From the NCBI GenBank assembly GCA_938015575.1, contig CALLPT010000017.1, forward strand, positions 1 to 38,411: a stretch of DNA of 38,411 nt, written 5' to 3'. A program made the position numbers and the translations under genes. Below are positions 25,684 to 34,308 of this stretch, one piece after another. The notes beneath the pieces were generated by a model. It saw nothing but the letters and a program-made list of their open reading frames with translations, was not told the origin of the DNA and did not search any database. The number at the start of each line of letters is the position of its first letter. The stretch's first letter is position 1. The stretch is from an uncultured Acidimicrobiales bacterium (GTDB taxonomy: Bacteria > Actinomycetota > Acidimicrobiia > Acidimicrobiales > UBA10347).

Positions 25684-27113
25684 GGTGTCGTTCCTTGCGC
25701 CTCGTGGCGTGGCACCCGAATTCCCAGGGCGCGACGCAGCGAGATGCCGTCAGTGGCGATCACTTCTACCGGGCGCGGGAGGTCTTCGACACCCAGGCCG
25801 TCGAGGAAGGTGCCGTTGGAGAGGCAGACATCGGGCAGCAGATAGCGGTGCCCTTCGGGCTCGGCGCCCAGCACTCGTTGCAGATCGACGCCGACCATGA
25901 GGCCGGTGACGCCGACATTGCCGCCGAAGAACTCGTTGTCGACCGGAATCACTCGCGTCGGAGCGGAAAGCAATCCGGCTTCGTCGGCCTCGGCAATGAG
26001 GGGTGCCACGATGCGGGCGCCAAGCGTGCCGCTGAGCACGGCGACGGGTGCGGCCGTGCGAACCGGCCGAGTCGACAGGGTTACGGGCTGCTCAGCGGTC
26101 ACGTCGCCGTTGGTCCGCGGCGCCCGATATCCCTCGCCGCGGGCGCCTTCGACCCAGGCGAAGAAGCCCGAGGCGGTGCTGGTTGCCGTGTCGACTTCGC
26201 CCCGGAACTCGGCAGCGAACGTGGTCGCCATACCGATGCCGTCTTCGTGCATGTCGGCGCCCTCGTAGGCGGCCGACCCGGGGAACGGCTGCTCGGCCAA
26301 CAGGTAGTATTCGTCGGCCGCGTAGACCATCCGATGGCCAAGCAACTCTCGATAAGTCTCCTGCCACCGTTCGACGATCTCGACGACCGCACGCGCCTCG
26401 TCGCGGGTGTGCGGTCGCATGTTGTCATTGGGACTGAAGCGGCTGACGCCGAGCGGCACGACGGCGATGCTTGCGAGCCGGTTGTAGCGGTCGAGCACAC
26501 CGGCCAGCGTCTGGTCCAGAACCACGCCGTCATTCACGCCGGGACAGCACACGATCTGACCGTGGATCTCGATGTCTTCGTCGAGCATCGCCTCGAGCCA
26601 CCGCAGGCTCATGGCGCCGCGGCGGTTGCGGAGCATGTGCGTGCGCACATCGGGATCCGTGGCGTGGATGCTGACATACAGCGGCGACAGCCGCTCGGTG
26701 ATCACCCGCTCGAGGTCAGCTTCGGTGAACCGGGTCAGCGTCGTGAAATTGCCGTACAGAAACGACAGTCGGTAGTCGTCGTCTTTGAGGTACAGCGTGC
26801 GGCGCATGCCCTTGGGCAGCTGGTAGATGAAGCAGAAGTCGCAGTGGTTGTCGCAGGTGCGGACCCGATCGAACAAGGCAGCATCGACTTGGATGCCGAG
26901 CGGTTCACCCGCCCGCTTCTCGACATCGACGGTGAGCTGCAGCCCGCCGCGTTCGATTTCGAGTTCCAAGTCGGGTTCGTCGACCAAGCGCTGCCATTCG
27001 ATGACATCGCGCGGGTATTGGCCATTCAGCGACATGACGGTGTCGCCGATCACCAAGCCGGCCTCGGCGGCAGGCGACCCTTCGTCGAGTTCGACGATCA
27101 CCGGCGCGGACAT
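25680..27113 (-). CDS. PDZ/radical-SAM DUF512 protein
   Basis: 477 residues. An N-terminal PDZ-like domain (IVELDEGSPAAEAGLVIGD...) is followed by a radical-SAM-like region with Cys87-x3-Cys91-x2-Cys94 (RTCDNHCDFCF) and YQLPKGMRRTLYLKDDDYR. The C-terminal DUF512 domain has PVAVLSGTLGARIVAPL and NEFFGGNVGVTGLM. The family (TIGR03279-like) is conserved next to der in many bacteria, but its reaction is unknown. It is likely a 4Fe-4S, SAM-dependent enzyme linked to translation or ribosome assembly by its neighbour. Confidence 0.92.
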   Translation of the reverse strand: MSAPVIVELDEGSPAAEAGLVIGDTVMSLNGQYPRDVIEWQRLVDEPDLELEIERGGLQLTVDVEKRAGEPLGIQVDAALFDRVRTCDNHCDFCFIYQLPKGMRRTLYLKDDDYRLSFLYGNFTTLTRFTEADLERVITERLSPLYVSIHATDPDVRTHMLRNRRGAMSLRWLEAMLDEDIEIHGQIVCCPGVNDGVVLDQTLAGVLDRYNRLASIAVVPLGVSRFSPNDNMRPHTRDEARAVVEIVERWQETYRELLGHRMVYAADEYYLLAEQPFPGSAAYEGADMHEDGIGMATTFAAEFRGEVDTATSTASGFFAWVEGARGEGYRAPRTNGDVTAEQPVTLSTRPVRTAAPVAVLSGTLGARIVAPLIAEADEAGLLSAPTRVIPVDNEFFGGNVGVTGLMVGVDLQRVLGAEPEGHRYLLPDVCLSNGTFLDGLGVEDLPRPVEVIATDGISLRRALGIRVPRHEAQGTTP

Positions 27114-27203
27114 GGCGACAAGCGTACGGCCACCGGGCCATTGCCGGCCGCGATGTGACCATCGGCCCGTCTGCGCCGCGCCCCTTGTCCCGTCGGAGTG
27201 TTC

Positions 27204-27267
27204 TGGTCAACCGATTGTTTGGTCAGCCCAGTGTCTGGTCAGCCGATTGTTTGGTCAGCCGAGTGCG
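27204..27267. repeat. four tandem 16-bp repeats at the end of the amidase gene
   Basis: TGGTCAACCGATTGTT, TGGTCAGCCCAGTGTC, TGGTCAGCCGATTGTT, TGGTCAGCCGAGTGCG, each 16 bp. Units 1 and 3 differ by one base. The last unit encodes the amidase C-terminus and stop codon (complement of 27255-27257). This may be a recent slippage expansion or an array of protein-binding sites. Confidence 0.7.
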
Positions 27268-28685
27268 AGTGGTGGCGCTTCGTAGCCGCCGAGGACCTCT
27301 TCGATGCATCGGGCGAACTCGAGGGCGGTGCGGTCGTGCAGGAAGGGTGCCACGACCTGGATCCCGACCGGCAGGCCGCCGCCGGCGCCCGGCTCGCCCG
27401 CGGTTCGGCCGATCGGTGGTGTGGTCACCGGCAAATAGGCGCTGCCGATCAGCGTGTTCCACCGCAGCAGGTGCCGATACGGCATGTCGCCGTAGTCCGA
27501 GAGAACCGAGTGTGCCCAGTTCGATCCTTGCTCGGCGTGCACGTGACCAAACGCGGGAACGGGCGTGACCGGGCACAACAAGATGTCGACATCGACGAAG
27601 AACTCGGCCCACTTCTGGCGCAGCTGGCCTCGTTCTCGATGCATGACGTCCCACTGTCGGTGGGTCACGCCGCGGACCCCGTCGATCTCGGGTGCGTCGA
27701 GCACGTCGGAATCGGAAATGTCGGTGGCGAGACCGATCAGGTTTGCTCCGTGGACCGACGCCGACGCCGGGTCGAGATCCGGTCGCCGGTCGTGATCGAT
27801 GCGAGCGCCGGCTTGTTCGAGCGCCCCGACCGCAGCGGTCATGACCGCGGCCACCGACGGGTCGACCGGGCAGAACGGGTCGTCGAGCCAAGCCACGACT
27901 CGGAAGTCTTCGAGCCGGGCCGCACGCGGTGCCGGCAGTTCCAGTCGCCAACCGACGGCATCGTCGGGGTTCGGTGCGGCGAGCAGATCGAACAGCAGCA
28001 TCAGGTCTTCGATCGACCGGGCCATCGGGCCGAACACGTTGACATCGGACTGGTTCCGATGAAAGCGGACACTGTCGAGATACCCGTAGGTCGGGATCAC
28101 GCCGAAGCTGGGCTTGTGGCCGTAGATGCCGCAGAACGACGACGGGACCCGAACCGAGCCGCCGATGTCGGTACCGATCTCGAACGCGGAGAAGCCCATG
28201 GCGACCGACGCCGCCGGCCCGCCCGACGATCCACCGGGTGTCCGGCTCAGGTCCCACGGATTGTTGGTGGTGCCGAACATCTCGTTGAAGCTCTGGTAAT
28301 CGCCGGACCAGCGCGGCACGTTGGTCTTGCCGAACACGACCGCACCGGCTTCGCGGACCGCAGCGACCGCGGTGGCGTCTTCTTCGGGGACGAAGTCGGC
28401 GAGTTCGATGGCACCACCCGTGGACCTGATGCCCTTGGTCGCCAGCGCGTCTTTGATGGTGATCGGGACGCCGGCCAGTGGACCGAGAGGGTTGCCGTGG
28501 GCGCGGGCATCATCGATCGCCTGGGCTTCGGTGCGGGCCCACTCGGCGTCGATGGTGACAACCGCATTGACCTGGGGATCGAGCCGTTCGATACGGGCCA
28601 GGTGCGCGTCGAGCAATTCGAGTGCGCCGACCGAGCCGGTCTCGAGCGCGGTGATTTGTTCGAGCAGTGACGCGGTGGTGTCCAT
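27255..28685 (-). CDS. amidase (amidase signature family)
   Basis: 476 residues. The Ser-cisSer-Lys triad is visible: Lys78 in GVPITIKDA, Ser154 in PGGSSGGPAAS and Ser177 in GTDIGGSVRVP. This is the GatA-like amidase signature fold. No gatB or gatC is nearby, so a stand-alone amidase acting on aliphatic or aryl amides fits better than the tRNA amidotransferase subunit. It could in principle process amides made by the nitrile hydratase, but that gene is about 21 kb away. It diverges from ispH with a 54-bp gap. Confidence 0.9.
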   Translation of the reverse strand: MDTTASLLEQITALETGSVGALELLDAHLARIERLDPQVNAVVTIDAEWARTEAQAIDDARAHGNPLGPLAGVPITIKDALATKGIRSTGGAIELADFVPEEDATAVAAVREAGAVVFGKTNVPRWSGDYQSFNEMFGTTNNPWDLSRTPGGSSGGPAASVAMGFSAFEIGTDIGGSVRVPSSFCGIYGHKPSFGVIPTYGYLDSVRFHRNQSDVNVFGPMARSIEDLMLLFDLLAAPNPDDAVGWRLELPAPRAARLEDFRVVAWLDDPFCPVDPSVAAVMTAAVGALEQAGARIDHDRRPDLDPASASVHGANLIGLATDISDSDVLDAPEIDGVRGVTHRQWDVMHRERGQLRQKWAEFFVDVDILLCPVTPVPAFGHVHAEQGSNWAHSVLSDYGDMPYRHLLRWNTLIGSAYLPVTTPPIGRTAGEPGAGGGLPVGIQVVAPFLHDRTALEFARCIEEVLGGYEAPPLALG

Positions 28686-28739
28686 GCCTCGATCAGATCA
28701 TCCCGTTCGAGACTGCGCAACTACTGACCGGGCCATACG

Positions 28740-29774
28740 ATGATGGTCGTGACTGCCGATCAGGTTCTGCTCGCCGCACCCAGGGGATTCTGCGCCGGCG
28801 TCGAGATGGCGATCAAGGCGCTCGCCACGATGGTGCGCACCTTCCCCGCTCCCGTGTACTGCTACCACGAGATCGTCCACAACCAAGAGGTCGTGCGCCG
28901 CTTCGAGGAGCAAGGCGTGGTCTTCGTCGATTCGATCGACGAGGTCCCCGAGGGTTCGCCGATCATGTTGAGCGCCCACGGCTCCGCGCCCGATGTCGTG
29001 GCCGATGCCGAGGCGACGGGCAGCTTCATGGTCAACTCGGTCTGCCCACTCGTCACCAAGGTCCATCACGAAGTCCGGGTGCGCACCAAGAAGGGGTACC
29101 GGGTCATCTACGTCGGCCACGAGGGCCACGAAGAGGCCGTGGGCACGATGGCCGTAGCGCCAAACGCCATCCACCGGGTCGAGTCGGTCGAAGAGGTCGC
29201 CGCGCTGCCCGACTTCGATGAGCCGCTTGCTCTGCTCGCGCAGACGACTTTGTCCCATCGGGATTGGAGCGATGTCGCCGACGCGGCTCGTGAACGGTTC
29301 CCCGACATGTGGTTCCCGGGGCGAAGCGACCTCTGCTTCGCCACCACGAACCGCCAGTCCGCGTTGCTTTCCTTTGTCGAGCGTTGCGACACCATGGTCG
29401 TCATTGGGTCACCGAATTCGTCGAACACCCTCGCGTTGGCCAAGCTCGCAACCGAGAGTGGCTGCGAGCAGGTCCTGCGGGTGAACGGCGCCGACGAATT
29501 GCCCGACGGCATCACCGGTGTTGTCGGTGTCACCGCGGGAGCATCGGCTCCCGAGGAGCTGGTCGAAGAAGTGATCGCGAAACTGGCGCCGACCGATGGG
29601 GTCAGCGAGCTGCGAGTCGTCGATGAAGACGAATACTTCCCGCCTCCACCACCGATTCGCGACCTCTTGACGGCCCTCGCCTCGGCTGCGTCGGTCACCC
29701 TCGGCGGATCAACGGTTGACGGCATCGGCGCCGACCGCCACGTCGACGCGAGCCAGGTCCTCGCCCGCCTCTAG
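28740..29774 (+). CDS. ispH: 4-hydroxy-3-methylbut-2-enyl diphosphate reductase
   Basis: 344 residues. The three 4Fe-4S cysteines are present: Cys18 (RGFCAG), Cys102 (SVCPLV) and Cys199 (DLCFATTNRQ). Substrate histidines appear in YHEIVHN and VGHEGHEE. It is the last enzyme of the MEP pathway, forming IPP and DMAPP. Tandem ATG codons at 28740 and 28743 with no clear ribosome site and a short gap to the amidase start suggest a nearly leaderless transcript. It converges with plsC. Confidence 0.97.
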   Translation: MMVVTADQVLLAAPRGFCAGVEMAIKALATMVRTFPAPVYCYHEIVHNQEVVRRFEEQGVVFVDSIDEVPEGSPIMLSAHGSAPDVVADAEATGSFMVNSVCPLVTKVHHEVRVRTKKGYRVIYVGHEGHEEAVGTMAVAPNAIHRVESVEEVAALPDFDEPLALLAQTTLSHRDWSDVADAARERFPDMWFPGRSDLCFATTNRQSALLSFVERCDTMVVIGSPNSSNTLALAKLATESGCEQVLRVNGADELPDGITGVVGVTAGASAPEELVEEVIAKLAPTDGVSELRVVDEDEYFPPPPPIRDLLTALASAASVTLGGSTVDGIGADRHVDASQVLARL

Positions 29775-29820
29775 TTGTCGTGCGAGCAGGAGCGCCAGCG
29801 ACGAACCAGTGATTGCGCGG

Positions 29821-30582
29821 TTACTCAGTCCAGGGCTCGAGGCGGTCGTCGATGCCGGGCTCGTCGGGCGACCATGCTCGGTTCGGCGTGCCCGCTCGCA
29901 CCTGCGCGTCGTCGAACGCAACCTGCAACGCTTCGCGCAGTTCATTTGCTCGCTCTTGGCGCGAGCCCAGGATCTTGCCCGGTCGGTCGGGGTCTTCGAC
30001 CGTGATCGGATCGCCGAAGGTCACGACGACTTTCTTGGGACGGGGAATCTTGACCCCGATCGGCATGACCTCGTGTGAGCCGCCGATGCCTGCCGGCACG
30101 ATCACGGCGCCAGCACGTGCGGCGAGCCAAACGGCGCCTTCGAACACCGGCTTGATCCGCGGTCCCTCTTGGCGGGCACCCTCGGGGTAGACGACAAGCA
30201 TCTCGCCGCGTTTGAGGACCTCGGTCGCCGTGTTCAGCGAACTGCGGTCGAGGGTGCCCCGTTTGACCGGGAACCCGCCGAGACCAACCAAGAACTTGGT
30301 CCAGAACGGGTTCTTGAAGATGGACTCCTTGGCCATGAAACGGCTGTCACGTTCGAGCGCGGCGCCGATGATTGGCGTATCGATGTTCGATCGGTGACTC
30401 GGAGCGATGACGACCGGGCCCGATGTTGGGATCGCTTCGTGGTTGATCGTCTCAAGGCGGATCAACTTGGCCAGCATCCCGCCGAATACGAACCGGCTCC
30501 CCCGCTTGAACGCATGTTGCGCAGTGGTCCGCGGCGCAGCGAAGTCCACGCCGCCGTGACGGGGATCGTCGGAAACAGCCAT
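29821..30582 (-). CDS. plsC: 1-acyl-sn-glycerol-3-phosphate acyltransferase
   Basis: 253 residues. Acyltransferase motif I HRSNID (His63-x4-Asp68), motif II around FPVKRGTLDR, motif III VYPEGARQEG and motif IV VPAGIGG are all in order. It adds the second acyl chain to lysophosphatidate at the inner membrane. Its ATG shares one base with the cmk stop. The long C-terminal tail after FGDPI is hydrophilic. The PlsC function is by family; the branch includes remote paralogues, so the exact substrate is not certain. Confidence 0.9.
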   Translation of the reverse strand: MAVSDDPRHGGVDFAAPRTTAQHAFKRGSRFVFGGMLAKLIRLETINHEAIPTSGPVVIAPSHRSNIDTPIIGAALERDSRFMAKESIFKNPFWTKFLVGLGGFPVKRGTLDRSSLNTATEVLKRGEMLVVYPEGARQEGPRIKPVFEGAVWLAARAGAVIVPAGIGGSHEVMPIGVKIPRPKKVVVTFGDPITVEDPDRPGKILGSRQERANELREALQVAFDDAQVRAGTPNRAWSPDEPGIDDRLEPWTE

Positions 30583-31295
30583 CAGTTCATTCTCTTCTCG
30601 TGCGTGTCGGCCGTGTCGGCCAGGCCGGCGGCCTCGATCATCGCGGTGATGAGACCGACGACTTCGTCGATGCTGTATTCGGTTGTGTCGATCACGTCGG
30701 CGTCTTCGGCCTTGCGGAGCGGCGATTCGGCCCGCTGGCTGTCAAGCTGGTCGCGGCGGATGATGTCGGCTTCGACCTCGTCGATGTCGCCGCCCGTCTC
30801 GAGCGCCCGACGGCGAGCGCGCTCGCGGGTCGAGGCGGTCAAAAACACCTTGACCCCTGCTCGCGGCGCAACCACCGTGCCGATGTCGCGCCCCTCGAGC
30901 ACGCCACCCTGTTGCTGTGAGATCCATTGCTGTTGCAGCCCGACCAGGGCAGCCCGCACCGCCGGGTTGGCGGCCACCGCCGACACATTCTGGGTGACAG
31001 CTGCGGACCGGATGGCGTCGGTGGCGGCAGCCCCGTCGACCAGCACGGTTGTGCGCCCCACCTCGATATCGATCGCAGGAAGCGCCGCGGCGACCGCATC
31101 GCGATCCGCGGGGTCGAGCGACCGGTTGAGCACACCGAGGGTGATCGCCCGGTACATGGCGCCGGTGTCCAGATAGGCAAGTCCGGAGGCCTCGGCAACT
31201 CGTCGGGCAACCGTCGACTTGCCGGAGCCGGCGGGTCCATCGATCGCGACCACGCTGGTCTGGGGGTCGAGGTCGGGTGACGCTTCGGCGATCAT
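30582..31295 (-). CDS. cmk: cytidylate kinase
   Basis: 237 residues. P-loop AIDGPAGSGKSTVARRVA near 18-35, then YLDTGAMYRAIT and the CMP-binding block EGRDIGTVVAPRAGVKVFLTAS. It phosphorylates CMP/dCMP with ATP. Its start overlaps the tyrA stop (ATGA). In many actinobacteria cmk lies between rluB and der; here tyrA and aroH are inserted before it. Confidence 0.96.
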   Translation of the reverse strand: MIAEASPDLDPQTSVVAIDGPAGSGKSTVARRVAEASGLAYLDTGAMYRAITLGVLNRSLDPADRDAVAAALPAIDIEVGRTTVLVDGAAATDAIRSAAVTQNVSAVAANPAVRAALVGLQQQWISQQQGGVLEGRDIGTVVAPRAGVKVFLTASTRERARRRALETGGDIDEVEADIIRRDQLDSQRAESPLRKAEDADVIDTTEYSIDEVVGLITAMIEAAGLADTADTHEKRMN

Positions 31296-32362
31296 TGAAG
31301 CTTCCTCATCGATGGCCGGTAACCGGCGTCGCGCAAGGTCTCGGCGAATTGCGGATGATCATCGAGCGCCACGACCATGATGGCGACGCCTCGGCCGCCT
31401 TCGACCGAGTGCGCGATTTCGAAGTCGTAGATGTTGACCTCGGGGGCGAGGGTGGTGATTCGTGCGATCTGACCCGGCTCGTCGAGCATCGTGACCCGGA
31501 CTTCGCACAGTTCCAGATCGACGGGTATCCCGCTCGGCAGGTTCACCCGGGCGGCTCGGGCACCACTGAGGAGTTGCTCGAGTCCAGCCCGATCGGTGTC
31601 TTCGACGATGCCGCGAGCGTCGCGCAGCGCCGCGATCAAGTCGTCGATGCCACCAAGAATGGCGGTGCGGTTCTGCTCACAGATGTCGAGCCAAATCGCC
31701 GGGCTCCCGGCCGCAATGCGCGTCATGTCGCGGAAGCCACCGGCGGCGAGGCGCAGCACGGCTTCGTTGTCGAAGCCAGCGCCAGCCGCCATCACCATGA
31801 GGGTGGCGGCGGTGAGATGTGGAACATGCGAGATGCGAGCCACCGCTTCGTCGTGCAGACCAGGGTCCATCGAGACGACTTCGGCTTCCAAGATCCGGAT
31901 GATCTCGCGCACGCCGGTATAGGCGGCCTCGCTCGTCTCCGACGTCGGGGTCAGCACCCAGGTCGCGTTGCGGAACAGGCCAGGCCGGGCGCCCCGGACA
32001 CCGTCTTGCTCGGAGCCGGCCATCGGGTGGCCGGCCACGAAGCGAGGGTCCTTGACGGCCGAGGCAACCTCGGTCTTGACGCTGCCGACATCGGTGACAA
32101 TGCCACGGGTCTGCGCCAGAGCGCGGGCGGCTGCCGCGGGAACCCCACCGACCGGTGTGGCGATGAACGTGACCTCGGCGTCAGGGTCGAGGCCGACGGC
32201 ATCGATCACCTCGAGTTCGAGTGCGGTCTCGAGGGTTGCCTCGTCCTGATCGTCGCCGGTCACATGCCACCCGACGCTGCGCAGGCCGAGCGCGATGCTT
32301 CCACCGATGAGGCCGACGCCGATCACGTTGGCCCGGCGCGGCGCTGTGGACTGCTCGGTCAT
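31292..32362 (-). CDS. tyrA: prephenate dehydrogenase with C-terminal ACT domain
   Basis: 356 residues from the ATG at 32362, which overlaps the aroH stop by four bases; a longer frame to 32533 lies within aroH and is rejected. NAD-binding GVGLIGGSIALGLRSVG near 14-30, then VTDVGSVKTEV and AGHPMAGSEQDGVRGA (substrate His/Ser region). Residues from about 285 (CEVRVTMLDEPGQIARITTL) form an ACT domain, likely for tyrosine feedback. It converts prephenate to 4-hydroxyphenylpyruvate. Confidence 0.95.
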   Translation of the reverse strand: MTEQSTAPRRANVIGVGLIGGSIALGLRSVGWHVTGDDQDEATLETALELEVIDAVGLDPDAEVTFIATPVGGVPAAAARALAQTRGIVTDVGSVKTEVASAVKDPRFVAGHPMAGSEQDGVRGARPGLFRNATWVLTPTSETSEAAYTGVREIIRILEAEVVSMDPGLHDEAVARISHVPHLTAATLMVMAAGAGFDNEAVLRLAAGGFRDMTRIAAGSPAIWLDICEQNRTAILGGIDDLIAALRDARGIVEDTDRAGLEQLLSGARAARVNLPSGIPVDLELCEVRVTMLDEPGQIARITTLAPEVNIYDFEIAHSVEGGRGVAIMVVALDDHPQFAETLRDAGYRPSMRKLQ

Positions 32363-32721
32363 GACGGATGCAGGTCGGGGCGCAGCTGCTTTGTCTCGCC
32401 GTGATAGACCGGCTGGATCGCCGACCGTGGCTTGGGCGAGTAGGCGTGCAACATGATGCGGATGCATCGGGCGATGCCAGAGGCGACGTCGGCCTCGACC
32501 GCGCCGAGCAATGGCACGTCGGAGAAGCCGCATTCTTCGCGCAGCGCCTTGCCGGCATACATCGAGGTCAGGTCAGCGGTGACGGTCAAGATCACGTCGA
32601 CCAAATCGTCGTCGACCAGTTCGTTGACCTCGAGCATCTCGTTCATGAGGTCGCGCACGGCGACGCGGATCATGGTCGGATCGTCGGCTTCAACGGTTGT
32701 GGCCCCTCGAAAGGCCCGCAT
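32359..32721 (-). CDS. aroH: chorismate mutase, AroH type
   Basis: 120 residues from the ATG at 32721, with GGAG six bases upstream (an alternative GTG at 32733 lacks a good site). MRAFRGATTVEADD matches the AroH N-terminus with the catalytic Arg in RGATT. The late GAVEADVASGIARCIRIMLH holds the second Arg. This is the trimeric Bacillus-type enzyme, unrelated to AroQ. It is directly followed by tyrA, so chorismate is committed towards tyrosine in one transcript. Confidence 0.95.
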   Translation of the reverse strand: MRAFRGATTVEADDPTMIRVAVRDLMNEMLEVNELVDDDLVDVILTVTADLTSMYAGKALREECGFSDVPLLGAVEADVASGIARCIRIMLHAYSPKPRSAIQPVYHGETKQLRPDLHPS

Positions 32722-32744
32722 GCGTGGCTCCACGGCCCCAGATG

Positions 32745-33485
32745 CTACCCGCTCGACCCCTCAGCTCTCCCGGTTGCTTCTTCGAGTTTGCGCACTTCTT
32801 CGGGTTCGAGCACTCGCCACTCCCCCGGTTTCAGGGTCGTATCGGTGAGCGGCCCGATGCGGGTGCGGACCAGCCGCTTGACCCGGAAGCCCCGGGCATC
32901 GCACATGCGCCGCACTTGGCGGTTGCGGCCCTCGTGGATGATGAGGCGAAGCACGCGGGGCGACACGAGCGACGCCTTGGCCGGCGCGGTCATGCCGTCT
33001 TCGAGTTCGACACCGTTGCGCCACGCCCGCAGATCACCCGGTTTCGGCTCACCGTCGAGCTCGGCGAGGTACTCCTTGTCGACGCTGAACGACGGATGCG
33101 TCAGCCGGTGCGTCAACTCGCCATTGTTACTCAACAGCAAAAGGCCTTCGGTCTCGATGTCGAGTCGCCCCACCGGCCACACCCGGGGTTCGGAGGGAAC
33201 GATGTCGGTGACGATCGGCCGATCGTGCGTGTCCGAAGCCGTCGAGACGACACCGGCCGGCTTGTGCAACAGATAGTGCACCAGGTCCGGGGCGACCCCG
33301 ACCAGCACGCCGTCGACTTCGATGACATCGGATTCCGGGTCGATACGACGGCCGAGCACGGCGATCTCGCCGTTTACCGCAATGCGGCCTTCGGCGATCA
33401 TGTCCTCGACGACGCGTCGGCTGGCGATCCCTCGTGCGGCGAGCACCTTTTGCAGGCGAACGCCGTCGACACGTTCATCGGCCAT
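32745..33485 (-). CDS. rRNA pseudouridine synthase, RluB/RsuA family
   Basis: 246 residues. An N-terminal S4 RNA-binding domain (VRLQKVLAARGIASRR...) is followed by the catalytic domain with GRLDIETEGLLLLSNNG (catalytic Asp109) and the closing EGRNRQVRRMCDARG. By position after scpAB it corresponds to the RluB-type enzyme that modifies 23S rRNA, but RsuA cannot be excluded. It starts 37 bases after the scpB stop and ends 23 bases before the aroH ATG. Confidence 0.94.
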   Translation of the reverse strand: MADERVDGVRLQKVLAARGIASRRVVEDMIAEGRIAVNGEIAVLGRRIDPESDVIEVDGVLVGVAPDLVHYLLHKPAGVVSTASDTHDRPIVTDIVPSEPRVWPVGRLDIETEGLLLLSNNGELTHRLTHPSFSVDKEYLAELDGEPKPGDLRAWRNGVELEDGMTAPAKASLVSPRVLRLIIHEGRNRQVRRMCDARGFRVKRLVRTRIGPLTDTTLKPGEWRVLEPEEVRKLEEATGRAEGSSG

Positions 33486-33522
33486 GGTTGACCTCTGGGG
33501 TCCGTGGCTCGATCACAAAGCG

Positions 33523-34308
33523 CTATTCGGCGTCGTCGGAAGCGAACTCGTCGCCAGCGGGGTCTGGGTCGGCGGCATCGGTGTGCTCCGCCGTGTCTTC
33601 GGCGTACTCGTCAGCCGCGGCGTTGGCCATGGCCACATCGAGTGCGCTCGCCTCGCCATCGGCATCGATCGCGGCGACCGGATCAGGGTTGACGAGCAGG
33701 GTCGTCTCGAGGGCTTCGACGACATCGGCATCGGGCACGAACTGGCCCAGCGGCGGCAGCTCATCGACGCTGTTCAGCCCAAGACGCTCGAGGAACTGTG
33801 GTGTGGTGCCGTACAGCGCGGCTCGACCCGGGCCGGGGTCGCGAGCGATCTCTTCGACATAGCCGCGGGCCTCGAGGGTTCGCACCACGCCCTCGGCGTT
33901 GACGCCACGGATCGATGAGATCTGGTTCCGGCTGATCGGCTGCTTGTAGGCGATGATGGCCATTGTCTCGAGCGCTGCGGCCGACAGCCGCGAAGCCTGT
34001 CCGTCGAGCACGAAGCGTTCGACGACCGGCGCCAGGTCCGGGTGGCTCTGGAACCGGAAGCCGCCAGCGACGCGTTGAAGCACGAAACCGCGCTGGTCGT
34101 CGGCGTAGCTCTGGATGAGCGAGGCCGCGGCGATCTCGATGTCGTCGTTGGAGCAGCCGATGATGCCGGCGAGCTGCTTGGGCGCGATCGGCTCGTCGGC
34201 AATCATCAGGATCGCCTCGATCGCCCGGGTGATATCGGTCGTGGACGATGGGATCACGGTTTCCTCCAGATCCTGTCCCTCGGAGTCAGGGTCAGCCGTC
34301 ATAGGCAT
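33523..34308 (-). CDS. scpB: segregation and condensation protein B
   Basis: 261 residues. Two winged-helix units: AIEAILMIADEPIAPKQLAGII and then AALETMAIIAYKQPISRNQISSIRGVNAEGVVRTLEARGYVEE, with YGTTPQFLERLGL as the typical end of the fold. An acidic tail of about 70 residues (rich in Asp/Ala) follows. It pairs with ScpA and SMC in chromosome organisation. It overlaps scpA by 17 bases, or by 11 if translation begins at the second ATG (34302). Confidence 0.95.
   Translation of the reverse strand: MPMTADPDSEGQDLEETVIPSSTTDITRAIEAILMIADEPIAPKQLAGIIGCSNDDIEIAAASLIQSYADDQRGFVLQRVAGGFRFQSHPDLAPVVERFVLDGQASRLSAAALETMAIIAYKQPISRNQISSIRGVNAEGVVRTLEARGYVEEIARDPGPGRAALYGTTPQFLERLGLNSVDELPPLGQFVPDADVVEALETTLLVNPDPVAAIDADGEASALDVAMANAAADEYAEDTAEHTDAADPDPAGDEFASDDAE

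Noticed and set aside
25695-28670. Two plus-strand frames of nearly 490 residues each
   Set aside because: They mirror the DUF512 protein and the amidase, which have clear motifs on the minus strand.
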